Translations under genes and position numbers: made by a program
NCBI GenBank assembly: GCA_039881045.1
Contig: JAYWVB010000084.1
Location: forward strand, 1 to 64,000
From: Chaetomium olivaceum
Lineage: Eukaryota > Ascomycota > Sordariomycetes > Sordariales > Chaetomiaceae
Reading direction: 5' to 3'
DNA length: 64,000 bases
The notes under the pieces: generated by a model
What the model was told of the DNA's origin: nothing
Database searches by the model: none
The model's input: only the letters and a program-made list of their open reading frames with translations
Shown here: positions 54,575 through 64,000 of the stretch, piece after piece
How positions within the stretch are numbered: position 1 is the stretch's first letter
How the letters are laid out: every line of letters starts with the position of its first letter

Positions 54575-56488
54575 TTTTTCGATATATGTTCGCTGCGGGA
54601 AAGCAGCACGGGTTACAAAATTCGGAGTTGGGGTACTCGGGTTTCAGGGCATATGGACTTTTTCTGGCGTTGGGATATGGCGCGCACATGGGTTCCTGAT
54701 TGTGGTATATCTTACCCATCTCACTGTCGGAGCGTAGGCTTCTGTTTCTCTCAGCCCGGCATAGGGAGGTATCGTGGCAGGAGAGCCTCGACTTGCGCTA
54801 GCGATATGATTTGGGACAGGGATGGTTTGGTTATGGTCTCATGCAGCATTTGGGATTATCAGCTTTTGGCCACTGGGAACAACATTCACGGGTCACTATG
54901 GGATTTTCGACATACCTGGTTTGGTGTACGATAGATAGGTATTGGTGCCTACGGCGATTGTAGTGGGAGCTCAGAGGTTCTCGGGGTGTATGTCCCCCCA
55001 TCCGGGTTCAATGAACTTGATCGAGTCTGACGAAACGCTTTTGATAATGGCGAGGAACGGAACATCTGCCGAGCAAGGTGTCGTATTCCGTTCCGCCCTT
55101 GGGCGCCAGGGGCCCGTCCCCTCAAACAAACCAACACAATGCTACCATGGACCTGAGGTTGCAACCGGCTTCCCCGCCTTCCATTGTTCGAGGATCAGCG
55201 GATGCCATGCGTCTTGCAGGGCTGGCTAGGGCAACATCGGACCCTGGATATCTGTATTTGGCTCCTGAACCAGACCAGTCCCTTGTGAATATCGAACGAC
55301 GGGAGCCGGCCATCGAGTACTCTCCTATCGATGATACAAAGGGAGCGGAGCGATGAATCCAAGTAGAGACTCCCTTAGCCATTGATTGAGACAGCTTTAG
55401 ACGAAGACGAAAGAAACCTGAGCAGATTTTTCATGCTCTTTGCCTAGGTGCCTTGCCTATTTAAATACCTCAGGAAAACACTGCCCAGGTGGAATTGAGG
55501 GAGCCCTGGGAGAGATGCCTGGAAGACCGCTTTGGCGCGGCACAACAGCCCACTTCAGACACAAGCAGCAAAGTGACAACCACTCGGGTGGTGCAGCAAC
55601 AGTTGCAATATACCCCAACCTAGGCTTAGTTCCATGTTTGCTGCTGAGCAATGTCCACCCCGCTGTAGGCCTTGAAGTGAAACACAGCGTGCAAAGACGA
55701 GCAGGCGCGCATTATACGTACATACTCATTTCACTTTTCCTCTCTTCTGTATTTTGTTCTTTTTCTCTGTTCCTCTGGCCCCCACTCACCTCCCCTGTTG
55801 ATTTCAAGTGGCCGATCTCATCTCGCTGACCCCTGTATGGCCTTCCTGTGCCCCGCGACCCCAGCTTGGTTTCGGTGCTGCTGCCGCCCTTGCCTTGGCT
55901 CTGGGCAACGAGTTGAAGCACACCCAACCTAAACATTGGAAAGCAAACAGTTGCTTCCTGCCCACCGGTACACGATCCGACTACATCCTTTTCCGGCCGA
56001 TGATCTACCCACTTCCTCTCCCGACCCTTGACCTCCGTTCAAGGAACGACGACGCATTTGGGTCCACATTCCAGCTTGGTCGAGTACCCACGCGCGGGGC
56101 AGCTCAAGCCAGCTGAACATCCCTCTTCGGGGCACAATTCGCGATTTCGGTCAGCAACTTTTTTTTTGGTTGGGATTTCAGACGAGATCCAGGGAATGGG
56201 CAGGGCGCCAATTTCGACTTTCCGTGCGCACCCCGAGAGAGAAAGAGAAAGAATTTGCAAGACGACGAGCCCCGTATCCGAACCGAATCGACGACAGCGA
56301 CACCCACGAGGTCCTTTTACACCAGTTACAGACGAACAGACCAGGGCCGGGAAGGGGATCCCAACCCAATCCAATCCGAACCGAACCGACTCGACCGCTC
56401 AGACCGTCACACCGGTGAATAGCGCACCACCGCCACTACTACTACTACTACTCGGGGGACAAGCGACAACAGCAACAACGGACCGGCC
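54575..56488. other. 1.9-kb intergenic region and sepH leader
   Basis: It holds the 3' end of the unknown protein gene and the sepH promoter and leader. A pyrimidine-rich tract at 55735-55800 is typical of fungal core promoters and is the likely start region for sepH. An ACT repeat at 56436-56451 lies in the leader. No gene is supported. Confidence 0.45.
55735..55800 (+). promoter_or_regulatory. Pyrimidine-rich tract, probable core promoter of sepH
   Basis: A CT-rich run without TATA precedes the long sepH leader by ~700 nt. Such tracts often lie next to transcription starts in filamentous fungi. Inferred from composition only. Confidence 0.3.
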
Positions 56489-59400
56489 ATGGCGCCGCCG
56501 GGCTCCCGCCCTGGGAGCTCCGCACGCCCCGGGAGCGCTGGCGTGTCGTACTACCACCACAACCAACACCACCAACACCACGGCTCTGTGGGCAAGGTTT
56601 CCGTCGTGACGGCGGTAGCAGCAGCAAAGTCGCCCGGGACGCCGCGCCGGGAACAGAGCCATCGGCTGGAGAAGGCTGTTGCCGTGCAGGATCCGGGGTT
56701 GAGAGACTATGTAAGTCGGGGTTTCTTGGACGTTCATTTTCCTCTACCTGCTGCTGCACGGTATTTCTGGTCACATTTCTTGTCCCCAAGGGCTGGTGGT
56801 TTTGTGTGGTGGACGGAGCATGCACGGCCCGTCCCTACGCAGAGTTTACGTGGTTGCATGCCCTGCCGGCGCACATATGCACCTGCGATTCGCTCAGTGG
56901 CTTGGCAACCGGCCTCGAGTTCTTTGTTTGGATAACACCTGGGCTGCGGGTGCGGGCGCGGGCGCTGGGCGGATGGGATCGAGGGGATATGCGGCTGGCG
57001 ACCCCCCATTTCACCCCCCTGGGCTGCGGCCGGCCCAATTTGTGAGAAGTGAGACATGGCTGACGAGTGATGTTAGCGCCTCGGAGACTGTATCGGGAAG
57101 GGAGCCTTCGGGTCTGTCTACAAGGCGTTCAATTGGGGAACCGGTGAGGCAGTGGCCGTCAAGCAGATCAAATTGGTTGATGTGCCCAAGAGCGAGCTGC
57201 GCATGATCGAGGTGAGTTGAAGGCAGAACCTGGGGGATCAAGAGTTGTGATACTGACGGTTCCCAGGCAGAGATCGATCTCTTAAAGAACCTCCATGTTA
57301 GTAGCGCAGAAACGCCACCTCGGCTACAGACACGGTCGCAATACGGGCTCCGAAAAACACTGACCGGGTGATAGCATGACAATATCGTGAAATATATTGG
57401 CTTCGTCAAGACGGCAGACTGCCTGAACATCATCCTCGAGTCTGTCCGCTCACACCCCACAACGCCCCCCCTAACGTGCTAATATGTCGCAGATACTGCG
57501 AGAATGGCTCCCTGCATTCTATTTGCAAAGCCTACGGCAAGTTCCCGGAAAACCTAGTCGGTGTGTATATGACGCAGGTCCTCCAGGGCCTGCAGTATTT
57601 GCACGACCAAGGTGTTATTCACCGCGATATCAAGGGCGCCAACATCCTGACCACCAAGGATGGCACCGTCAAGCTGGCTGACTTTGGCGTCTCAACGAGC
57701 ACCCTCGCTGGGCCGGACAAGGAGGCCCAGGTTGTCGGAACCCCCTACTGGATGGCCCCGGAGATTATTCAGCTCTCTGGCGCTACCTCAGCCTCAGACA
57801 TCTGGAGCGTTGGGTGCACTGTCATCGAGCTGTTGCAAGGGAAACCACCATACCACAACCTCGCTGCGATGCCGGCGTTGTTCGCCATTGTCAACGACGA
57901 CCATCCCCCGCTTCCCGAGGGAGTGTCTCCGGTTAGTCTCCCCAGCTATCCCGAAATCCGTAGTGATGATTACTGATGCTTCCTGAACAGGCTGCTCGCG
58001 ATTTTCTCATGCAATGTTTCCAGAAGGATCCCAACTTGCGAGTCTCGGCAAGGAAACTACAGCGGCACCCTTGGATTACTGGCTGCCGAAGAAGCGATGC
58101 GCCGGTTTCAAAAGCGCCATCGAACTTCAGCCAGGCGGTTGAGGAGGTGAAGCAGTGGAATAAAGCACTTAAGTCGTCTGAAAGCAATCTTAGAACTTCA
58201 ATGGGGTCAGATGCAAGTGGTCCGGGGCATCGGACAAACCTGACAAGGATGCCGTTGTCGTTGGCAACAAAGCAGAGGCCATCGGCAGACGCCTTTCGGT
58301 CTCCCGAACTTGCTGGTAAGCTTTAATTTCAGTGCTTGTGGAGTGATTACGCTAACTCCACTAGATGATGATAACTGGGACAACGACTTTGCGACGACTA
58401 TCTCACCATCTGCCCTCCATCTTCCACAAATCAAGGGGCAGGATAACTTTGGCGGGTTGCTCTCCGGAGATCGACTGAAAGCGTTTGCGTCTATCGACGC
58501 CCAACGAGAGGATTCTGAGAACTGGGATTCAACCTTTGAGGGCGAGCTCATGACGATCAAGGGCTTGGGCCAGTGGTCCGAGATCGACCCCCAGGAGCAG
58601 ACCATCCGGCCACTACCCAAGAAGACGGAGAGGACACGAGAGTCTAGGATAAGGGTTCCAGAACACCAGGGGCATAGGCGCCAGCGGAGCCGCGGAGTAC
58701 CCAACAATGCTCCCCCCAAATCCCCCGTGAAACCGCTCGGCACAAAATTCGAACTGCCTCCACGCCCGGACGTCATCTACCGCGAGCAGTCTACGGAGGA
58801 TTACTCTGACCTCTTTGCTGACAACGACCATGTCTTTGACAGGAGGCTAAGTCTTACCAGCAAGGTGGGCTTATCCCGGTATCAAACAAACGCCAAGCAT
58901 CCTGCTAACGATATTCAGGACGCCCCCCAGCTTTTCCACCCCTCCGATCTCACGACCAGCGTCCCAAAATCCTCTCACTCCTCCGCCGGCGGCAGCACGC
59001 GCCGATCAAAGACCTCCCCGGGGCCTGCCCTCCTTTCACCAGAACAACCTGTCCGCCGCCCCCGCGCCCGCTCCACCGTCGAAATTACCAAGTTTGCCGA
59101 GGACGAAGGCGACGAGGATTTCTCTGACATCTTTGGCGTTGGTGGTGAGACTATAACCGAGCCGGAGGAAAGCGACCGCGGCTCGGAAACAGACGGCCAG
59201 GGCGGCCAGCTCATCCTCTCGCGCGTGTCCAACAACTCGTGGCTTGGGGACGATGAGGACGAGGACGACCCATTCGCCATGATGGATCCAGGGTGGGATG
59301 AGATGGATCTGGAGGCGAATATTGCAAGGGATCGGCATGCGAGGCTGGCGGAGAGGGTGGAGGGGTTAGTCAGGGGCATGAAGATCACCGAGGGCGAGGA

Positions 59401-62132
59401 GGTGGTTGGGGAGTTGGCGGAGGATTTGGTAAGTTCATTCATTGTGTGGAAGGCCAAGGTGGTCTGGACTAACCGGACTTGCAGTTGGCGCTGCTGTGGG
59501 AAAACGACGAGGTTAAGGCGTTGATTATTGGTGCGCATGGCTTGTTGCCGATATTGGAGATTCTAGAGCCTTGCACGCTCAAGAGTCGGCAGCACATGAT
59601 CTTGCAGTTGCTCAAGATCGTGAATGCGGTAAGTTTTGGTTTACTTTAGCCCCTATTCTGGATATAAACTAACAAAAACAGATCATACTAGACGATGTCG
59701 AACTGCAAGAAAACTTGTGCTTCGTCGGTGGCATTCCGATTGTCACCAAGTTTGCTGCCCGCCAATATTCCAACGAGATTCGCCTCGAGGCCGCAGCCTT
59801 CGTCCGACAGGTGTACCAAACTTCTACCCTAACATTGCAAATGTTTGTCAGCGCTGGTGGTCTCAATGTCTTGGTAGAGTTCCTCGACGAAGATTACGAG
59901 ATGTCCCAAGATCTTGTTTTAATAGGGGTCAATGGCATCTGGAATGTTTTTGAGCTTCAGGGGCCAACGCCCAAGAACGACTTCTGCAGGATATTCTCGC
60001 GGAGTAAGATCTTGGATCCGCTGGCGGCAATCTTGCACAAGGTCTTGGACGAGGACAGGGACGAGCTGTCCGAGCTCGTGGAAGGCCGCATCGTCAACAT
60101 TTTCTACCTGTTCTCTCAGGCTGAACCATATGTCAAGGAGGCGGTTGCTGAGCGGCAGGTGCTGAAGAGTGGGTATCTCTCCTTTCATGTGTAGTCGGAC
60201 GAGCTTGCTAACAGTTTGCAGCGGTGCTCAAGGACCTCCGACGGATGACCCCTTCGCACCAGATCACCATGCTCAAGTTCATCAAGAACATCTCAATGTG
60301 CTCGACTGTGCTCGACTCTCTGCATTCCGCGGACGCGATTGACTTCTTGATTGATGTGCTCAGTCTCTCTATGAAAAAGGGGCAAACGAACTTCCGAGAA
60401 ATCTCCAACCAGGTCCTCAACACCATGTTTAACCTCTGCCGTCTCAGCAAAGAGCGGCAGGAATATGCGGCCAGCAACGGCATTATCCCCCTTCTGCTCA
60501 AGATCATGAGGACGGACCGGCCGCCAAAAGAGTTTGTGCTACCCATCCTCTGCGACATGGCTCATTCTGGGAGCAAAGGGAGGCGGTACCTATGGCAGAA
60601 CGGCGGGCTGGACTTCTACGTGTCGCTTTTGGCGGATCAGTACTGGCAGGTCACGGCATTGGACGCCATCTTTGTGTGGCTACAGGAAGAGACGGCGAAG
60701 GTGGAGAGCCACCTTCTTGATGGCAACTTCACCACGGCCATCATGGCCTGCTTTAACCCTACCAAGGTGAACGCCTTCGACCCCAACCTGCTCGAGCCCT
60801 TGCTCAAGGTTCTGCGCTTGAGCCCGGCGGTGGCAGCGTCCCTTGCCAAGGCAGAGATGTATGCCGGCACCGCTCAGAAACTAGGTCACAAGAAGGCCGT
60901 CGTCCGCCTCAACCTGTTGCGCCTCGTACGCAACATTATGGACGGATGTGAAGCCAACAACTTATCTATGTCGGCGCTCAGCACATCCGAGACAGGCCGG
61001 CAGCTTCGCGTTCTGCTCGACGACATCCAGACACTGGCGGATAAGGACCCGGCAGTGTTAGTGAGGAATTTGGCCTCGGAGCTCATCCGGAGTCATATCG
61101 ACGTCGAACTACAACACGATGCAATGGCCCTCGGCAACATGGGGCTGGGCGCCTCTACGAGCACCGCGTCTAGCACAGGTTCAGGCCCACGCTCACGCTC
61201 CGGCCCGCGGCGCAACACAAGTTACACCCCACCAGGGCTGCATCTCAGCCTGTCCATGCCTCCCACCCCATCCCACGGCCACCGAATGACGCAGTCTTCG
61301 TCGGCCGCATACATCGAAATCGCCGCCACCCCGAAGCGTTCAGCCATCGGCCTCACCCACGAACGCGACCCCTCTTTCTACCGTCCCCGAAGCCGCGACA
61401 GCATCCCAGTGCCAGCGACGAGCATCCCGCGCCGCGTCTCCGACACCCCTCCCTCCATCCCACCAGGCAACAACCACAACAACAGCACCTCCACCAACCC
61501 CAACTCCACCCCAGCCCCCAAATCCCGCCTCCCACGCACCTCCATCACCCAATACACCTCGGTGCGCCCGACCCTCACAACAGCAGCCACGGCCCCCATA
61601 TCCACCCTCTCCCCGAGCGCCGGCCCCAGAACAGGCGGGGGCGGGGGCCGCCGCACGGGCAGTGGTGGAGGACGTAGCGAGTCCTTCAGCCACGGCGTTG
61701 GGCGGCGGCGGCGGCGGCGGTGGCGGTGGTGGTAGCTACAAGGAGAACTACCAGACCTACCTCCAGCAGAGCCAGGCGGGTAGGATCCGCTCGGGCTCGT
61801 CGGTCACGGTCGCGAGCGTCTCCAGTGCTGGGGGCGGTGGCGGCGGTGTAGGGACACAGTATTCTGGTTCGCCGACGGGGAGTGTTATCTCTGGCGGCGG
61901 TTTGATGCCGCCGCCTGTTCCGGGGTATGGGGCTGTGGGGGTTGGTGTGGTTGGTGTTGGTGTTGGGAGGGAGAGGGAGAGGGAGGTTAGTGGTGGGAGT
62001 ACAGGGTCGGGGACAGGGTCAGGTGTAGGGAGCGGGACGGGTGGGAAGAGGAGGAGCCGGGCGCCGAGTGCACGGTCGGATGCCGGGTCCAATGCCGGGT
62101 CAAACGCTGGGTCGGATGCGCGGTGGTCTTAG
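56489..62132 (+). CDS. sepH: Septation protein kinase SepH (S. pombe Cdc7-like, SIN pathway)
   Basis: SepH is the Ste20-group kinase of the septation initiation network that triggers septum formation and conidiation. Ten exons: 56489-56710, 57077-57211, 57267-57296, 57375-57439, 57493-57931, 57991-58315, 58365-59428, 59485-59628, 59682-60168 and 60222-62132. Kinase motifs: GKGAFGSVYKA, the VAVKQI lysine, HRDIKGANIL (~192), DFGVS (~213) and GTPYWMAPEI. After the kinase comes a long acidic linker and then an armadillo-like C-terminal half (LALLWENDEVKALIIGAH to RNLASELIRSHI), the usual layout of SepH/Cdc7. Near 61700, in a GGC repeat, the frame must shift (one extra G or equivalent) to reach the conserved YKENYQTYLQQSQAGRIR. 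The stop at 62130 is in-frame, but sequence beyond it still looks coding to 62390. Confidence 0.92.
61700..61732. repeat. GGC/GGT microsatellite in the sepH coding region
   Basis: About eleven GGN triplets in a row encode poly-Gly in the frame of the conserved C-terminus, and poly-Arg/Trp in the upstream frame, which ends at 61735. The tract is a likely site of slippage. Confidence 0.75.
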
Positions 62133-62171
62133 GAGGACCGCCGTGCTCAGCGGCTGGTTCCTGGTGCTAGG

Positions 62172-62224
<53 letters not shown>

Positions 62225-63095
62225 GCAGCGTGGGGGGAGGGGAGCGGCGGTCGGTGTCGGTGTTGGTTTCGGCGTTGGTGTGAGTGTGGATGCTACCGGT
62301 AGTCCGGTTGTAAGACGGAGTTCTCCCGGCGGCGCTATTGGGGCTATTAGGGGTAGGGGAAGGGGCGGTTTGGGACAGAGACGGTGTTGATCGGTTTTTA
62401 TATATTAGGCTTGCTACTCTACTGCGGGCTGGATGGTTGCTTGCTGGCCTGTTATGCATGTTCTGAAGCAGGGCGCGTATTTATTCTCTTCTGGTTTGGG
62501 GTTTTGGCCTGGTTTAAAGGGCAGGCAGGGTTATAAAAGTACCTCTGGCTGGGAAAGCAAGAGGAGGCCGAGCAGGGCTTGGATCCCCTTGGATAGATGT
62601 GTAAATCGATATTACTATGGATACCAAGTTTCATGGGTTTTGTTTTGCTCTTTTTCTTTATCTCAACGCATAACCGTGTAACTCCCCTCAGAACAACAAG
62701 ATAATGAAACAACGAGTTGTCATTGGTGATAACCAAGATGATCTCCCCGATCGAAGTTCACGAGGACCGAAAGATGTGATGAACTCACCAATCACGTCGA
62801 GTCAGTTGGCCCAACTCGACGACTCGGATCGTCGGCGCGGAGGTGGCTGTGTGCTGTGCCCCTCCCGGGCCCGGCTTGCGCGGCCCACGTGCGGCCTCCA
62901 CGGACGTCATCAGCACCAAGGCAGCAGGCAACCTGGCATTTCAACTTCATTCATCATTGTGCAACTATACCTACTGTCTTTTATGCGGTTTGATTTATCC
63001 GCCTTTTCGCCTGGCGGGTTTTGTTTACTGGTCCGGCCTTTCCGTTTGATGTTCTGTGTTGTTGGATTGAAGCCTCGAGTCTCGCTACTGCCACC
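62133..63095. other. Region between sepH and the claudin-like gene
   Basis: 62133-62390 may be an extension of the sepH coding region past an in-frame TAG. The rest is 3' UTR and promoter; no further gene is seen. Confidence 0.45.
62174..62223. repeat. GGTTCT hexamer microsatellite (about eight copies)
   Basis: In the sepH frame past the TAG the hexamer reads as alternating Gly-Ser, similar in style to the Gly/Ser-rich tail before the stop. Confidence 0.8.
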
Positions 63096-64000
63096 ATGAC
63101 TCGGACCACGGTCTACAGCACGGCGTTGGTCGTTTTGGTTGCGGGTGAGTTCCGATTGCTTCTTGTTTAAATCAGTTCACATGTCGAGTTGGAGCCTTTT
63201 TATATTACCTCGGTCTCAGATAGACCTGAGCTGAAGCATCATGGCTTCCTCTCGATTGAGGCCGCCACAGGCATTCAACAGCAAGCCATGCTATCGATAC
63301 CCTCTGGTTCATCACGGATCTAGCCTTCTTGCCTCACCCTCTAAACACACCCCCATCAAGTTAAACCACACTAACACCTACCCCCTCCCCAACAGCAACG
63401 GTCATGACCATAACCTCCATCGTCTCCCCCAAATGGGTCTCCCTCAGCGTGCCCTCGCCCTCGGGCGGCACCGTCACCGACACGATCGGCCTGCACCGGC
63501 GGTGCGCGTCGTCGACGGGCTCGTGCGCGCCCTTCCCCGAGCCCTCGCGCTGCGACGGCGGCAGCGACCGCTCCTTCTGCTCCATGTGGCGCACCACGGG
63601 CTTCCTGATGAGTTTTGCGGTTGTCGCCGAGCTGGCTACCCTCGTTGGGTTTCTGGTTATCCTGGCGGGTGGCCGCGTGAAGAGAGAGGGCGGGTGGAAG
63701 GTCCTGGGGGGGTTGTTGGCTGCGGTGGCGGCGGCGCAGTTCGTGGGGATGGCGGTGGTGGTGAGTTGTTTTTGCCTTTCCTTCCTTGTCCTAGCTGTGC
63801 TGCTTGTTGTGATAGTGCTGACAACGGTGGCAACTACTAGACATATCTATTTGACCATGATGACTTGTTCCTGGTGCCTGGATACCGGTTGGACTCGTCA
63901 TGGTACTTGTGCACGGTCAGCGCCAGTGCTGCGTTACTGGCGGGGGTTGGGTTGGCCATCTCGGCGCTGGTGCTGCCGCCCGAGGATGGGTACGCGCAGT
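63096..64000 (+). CDS. Claudin/SUR7-like fungal membrane protein, partial at the right edge
   Basis: A four-span membrane protein of the fungal claudin-like type; members sit at the plasma membrane or endomembranes, and function here is unknown. Exons 63096-63144, 63396-63760 and 63841-64000 (runs off the window), with introns of 251 and 80 nt. The first exon MTRTTVYSTALVVLVA joins in phase to ATVMTITSIVSPKWVSLSV, forming the first span and the start of the external loop. The loop has Cys residues (RRCASSTGSCAPFPEPSRCD, then DRSFCSMW), a pattern typical of these proteins. Further spans are AVVAELATLVGFLVILAGG, VLGGLLAAVAAAQFVGMAVV and ALLAGVGLAISALVLP. The last visible residues are PEDGYAQ. 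A strong Kozak-like context, CCACC-ATG, supports the start. Confidence 0.8.

Noticed and set aside
1..64000. CRISPR arrays, insertion sequences and intact transposons
   Set aside because: No regularly spaced repeats, transposase, reverse transcriptase or long terminal repeats were seen; these would also be unexpected (CRISPR) in a fungal nuclear genome.

Overview
This window is nuclear DNA from a filamentous ascomycete, most likely a Sordariomycete close to Sordariales/Chaetomiaceae. Genes are broken by short introns (about 50-250 nt, GT..AG), intergenic DNA is long, and base composition is GC-rich. The protein set is typical of moulds: the septation kinase SepH/Cdc7, a Zn2Cys6 factor, DUF3176, a UreD urease chaperone, and ACS- and MCT-type MFS transporters. 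I see no operons, tRNAs, CRISPR arrays or intact transposons. Intron coordinates come from reading splice sites and matching reading frames; no transcript data were used.

Layout, left to right: a 3'-truncated cohesin subunit Scc3/STAG gene (-); UreD (-), divergent from Pol III subunit RPC4/Rpc53 (+); an FAD monooxygenase (+); an MCT-like MFS transporter (-); a Zn2Cys6 protein with a C-terminal zinc cluster (-) and a 4.5-kb gap to a divergent B-type cyclin (+); a mitochondrial aspartate-glutamate carrier (+); an F-box-like protein (-) divergent from cystinosin/ERS1 (+); a Cys/His-rich acidic protein (-); an ACS-family permease (+); a small nucleotidyltransferase (+); ACC deaminase (-); a three-finger C2H2 factor (+); a small cysteine-rich secreted protein (+); a DUF3176 membrane protein (-); an SCA7-domain-only protein (-); an alpha/beta hydrolase (+); a DUF218 protein (-); dihydrofolate synthetase/FPGS FOL3 (-); a conserved unknown protein (+); the ten-exon SepH kinase (+); and a claudin-like membrane protein cut by the right edge (+).

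The genes are a housekeeping and regulatory mix rather than one pathway. Scc3, cyclin B and SepH act at different steps of chromosome segregation and cytokinesis, but they are tens of kb apart. UreD and ACC deaminase both concern release of ammonia from small nitrogen compounds but are not linked.

The strongest anomaly is a set of reading-frame breaks in otherwise well-conserved genes: three single-base indels in the aspartate-glutamate carrier, one in ACC deaminase, apparently two in the Zn2Cys6 gene and one in a GGC tract of sepH. They mostly sit in homopolymers or short repeats. Uncorrected sequencing indels are the simplest explanation, but true mutation is not excluded. Three genes also carry an in-frame TAG followed by sequence that still looks coding. 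I found no convincing new multi-gene system; the least ordinary genes are the stand-alone MNT-like nucleotidyltransferase and the SCA7-only protein.
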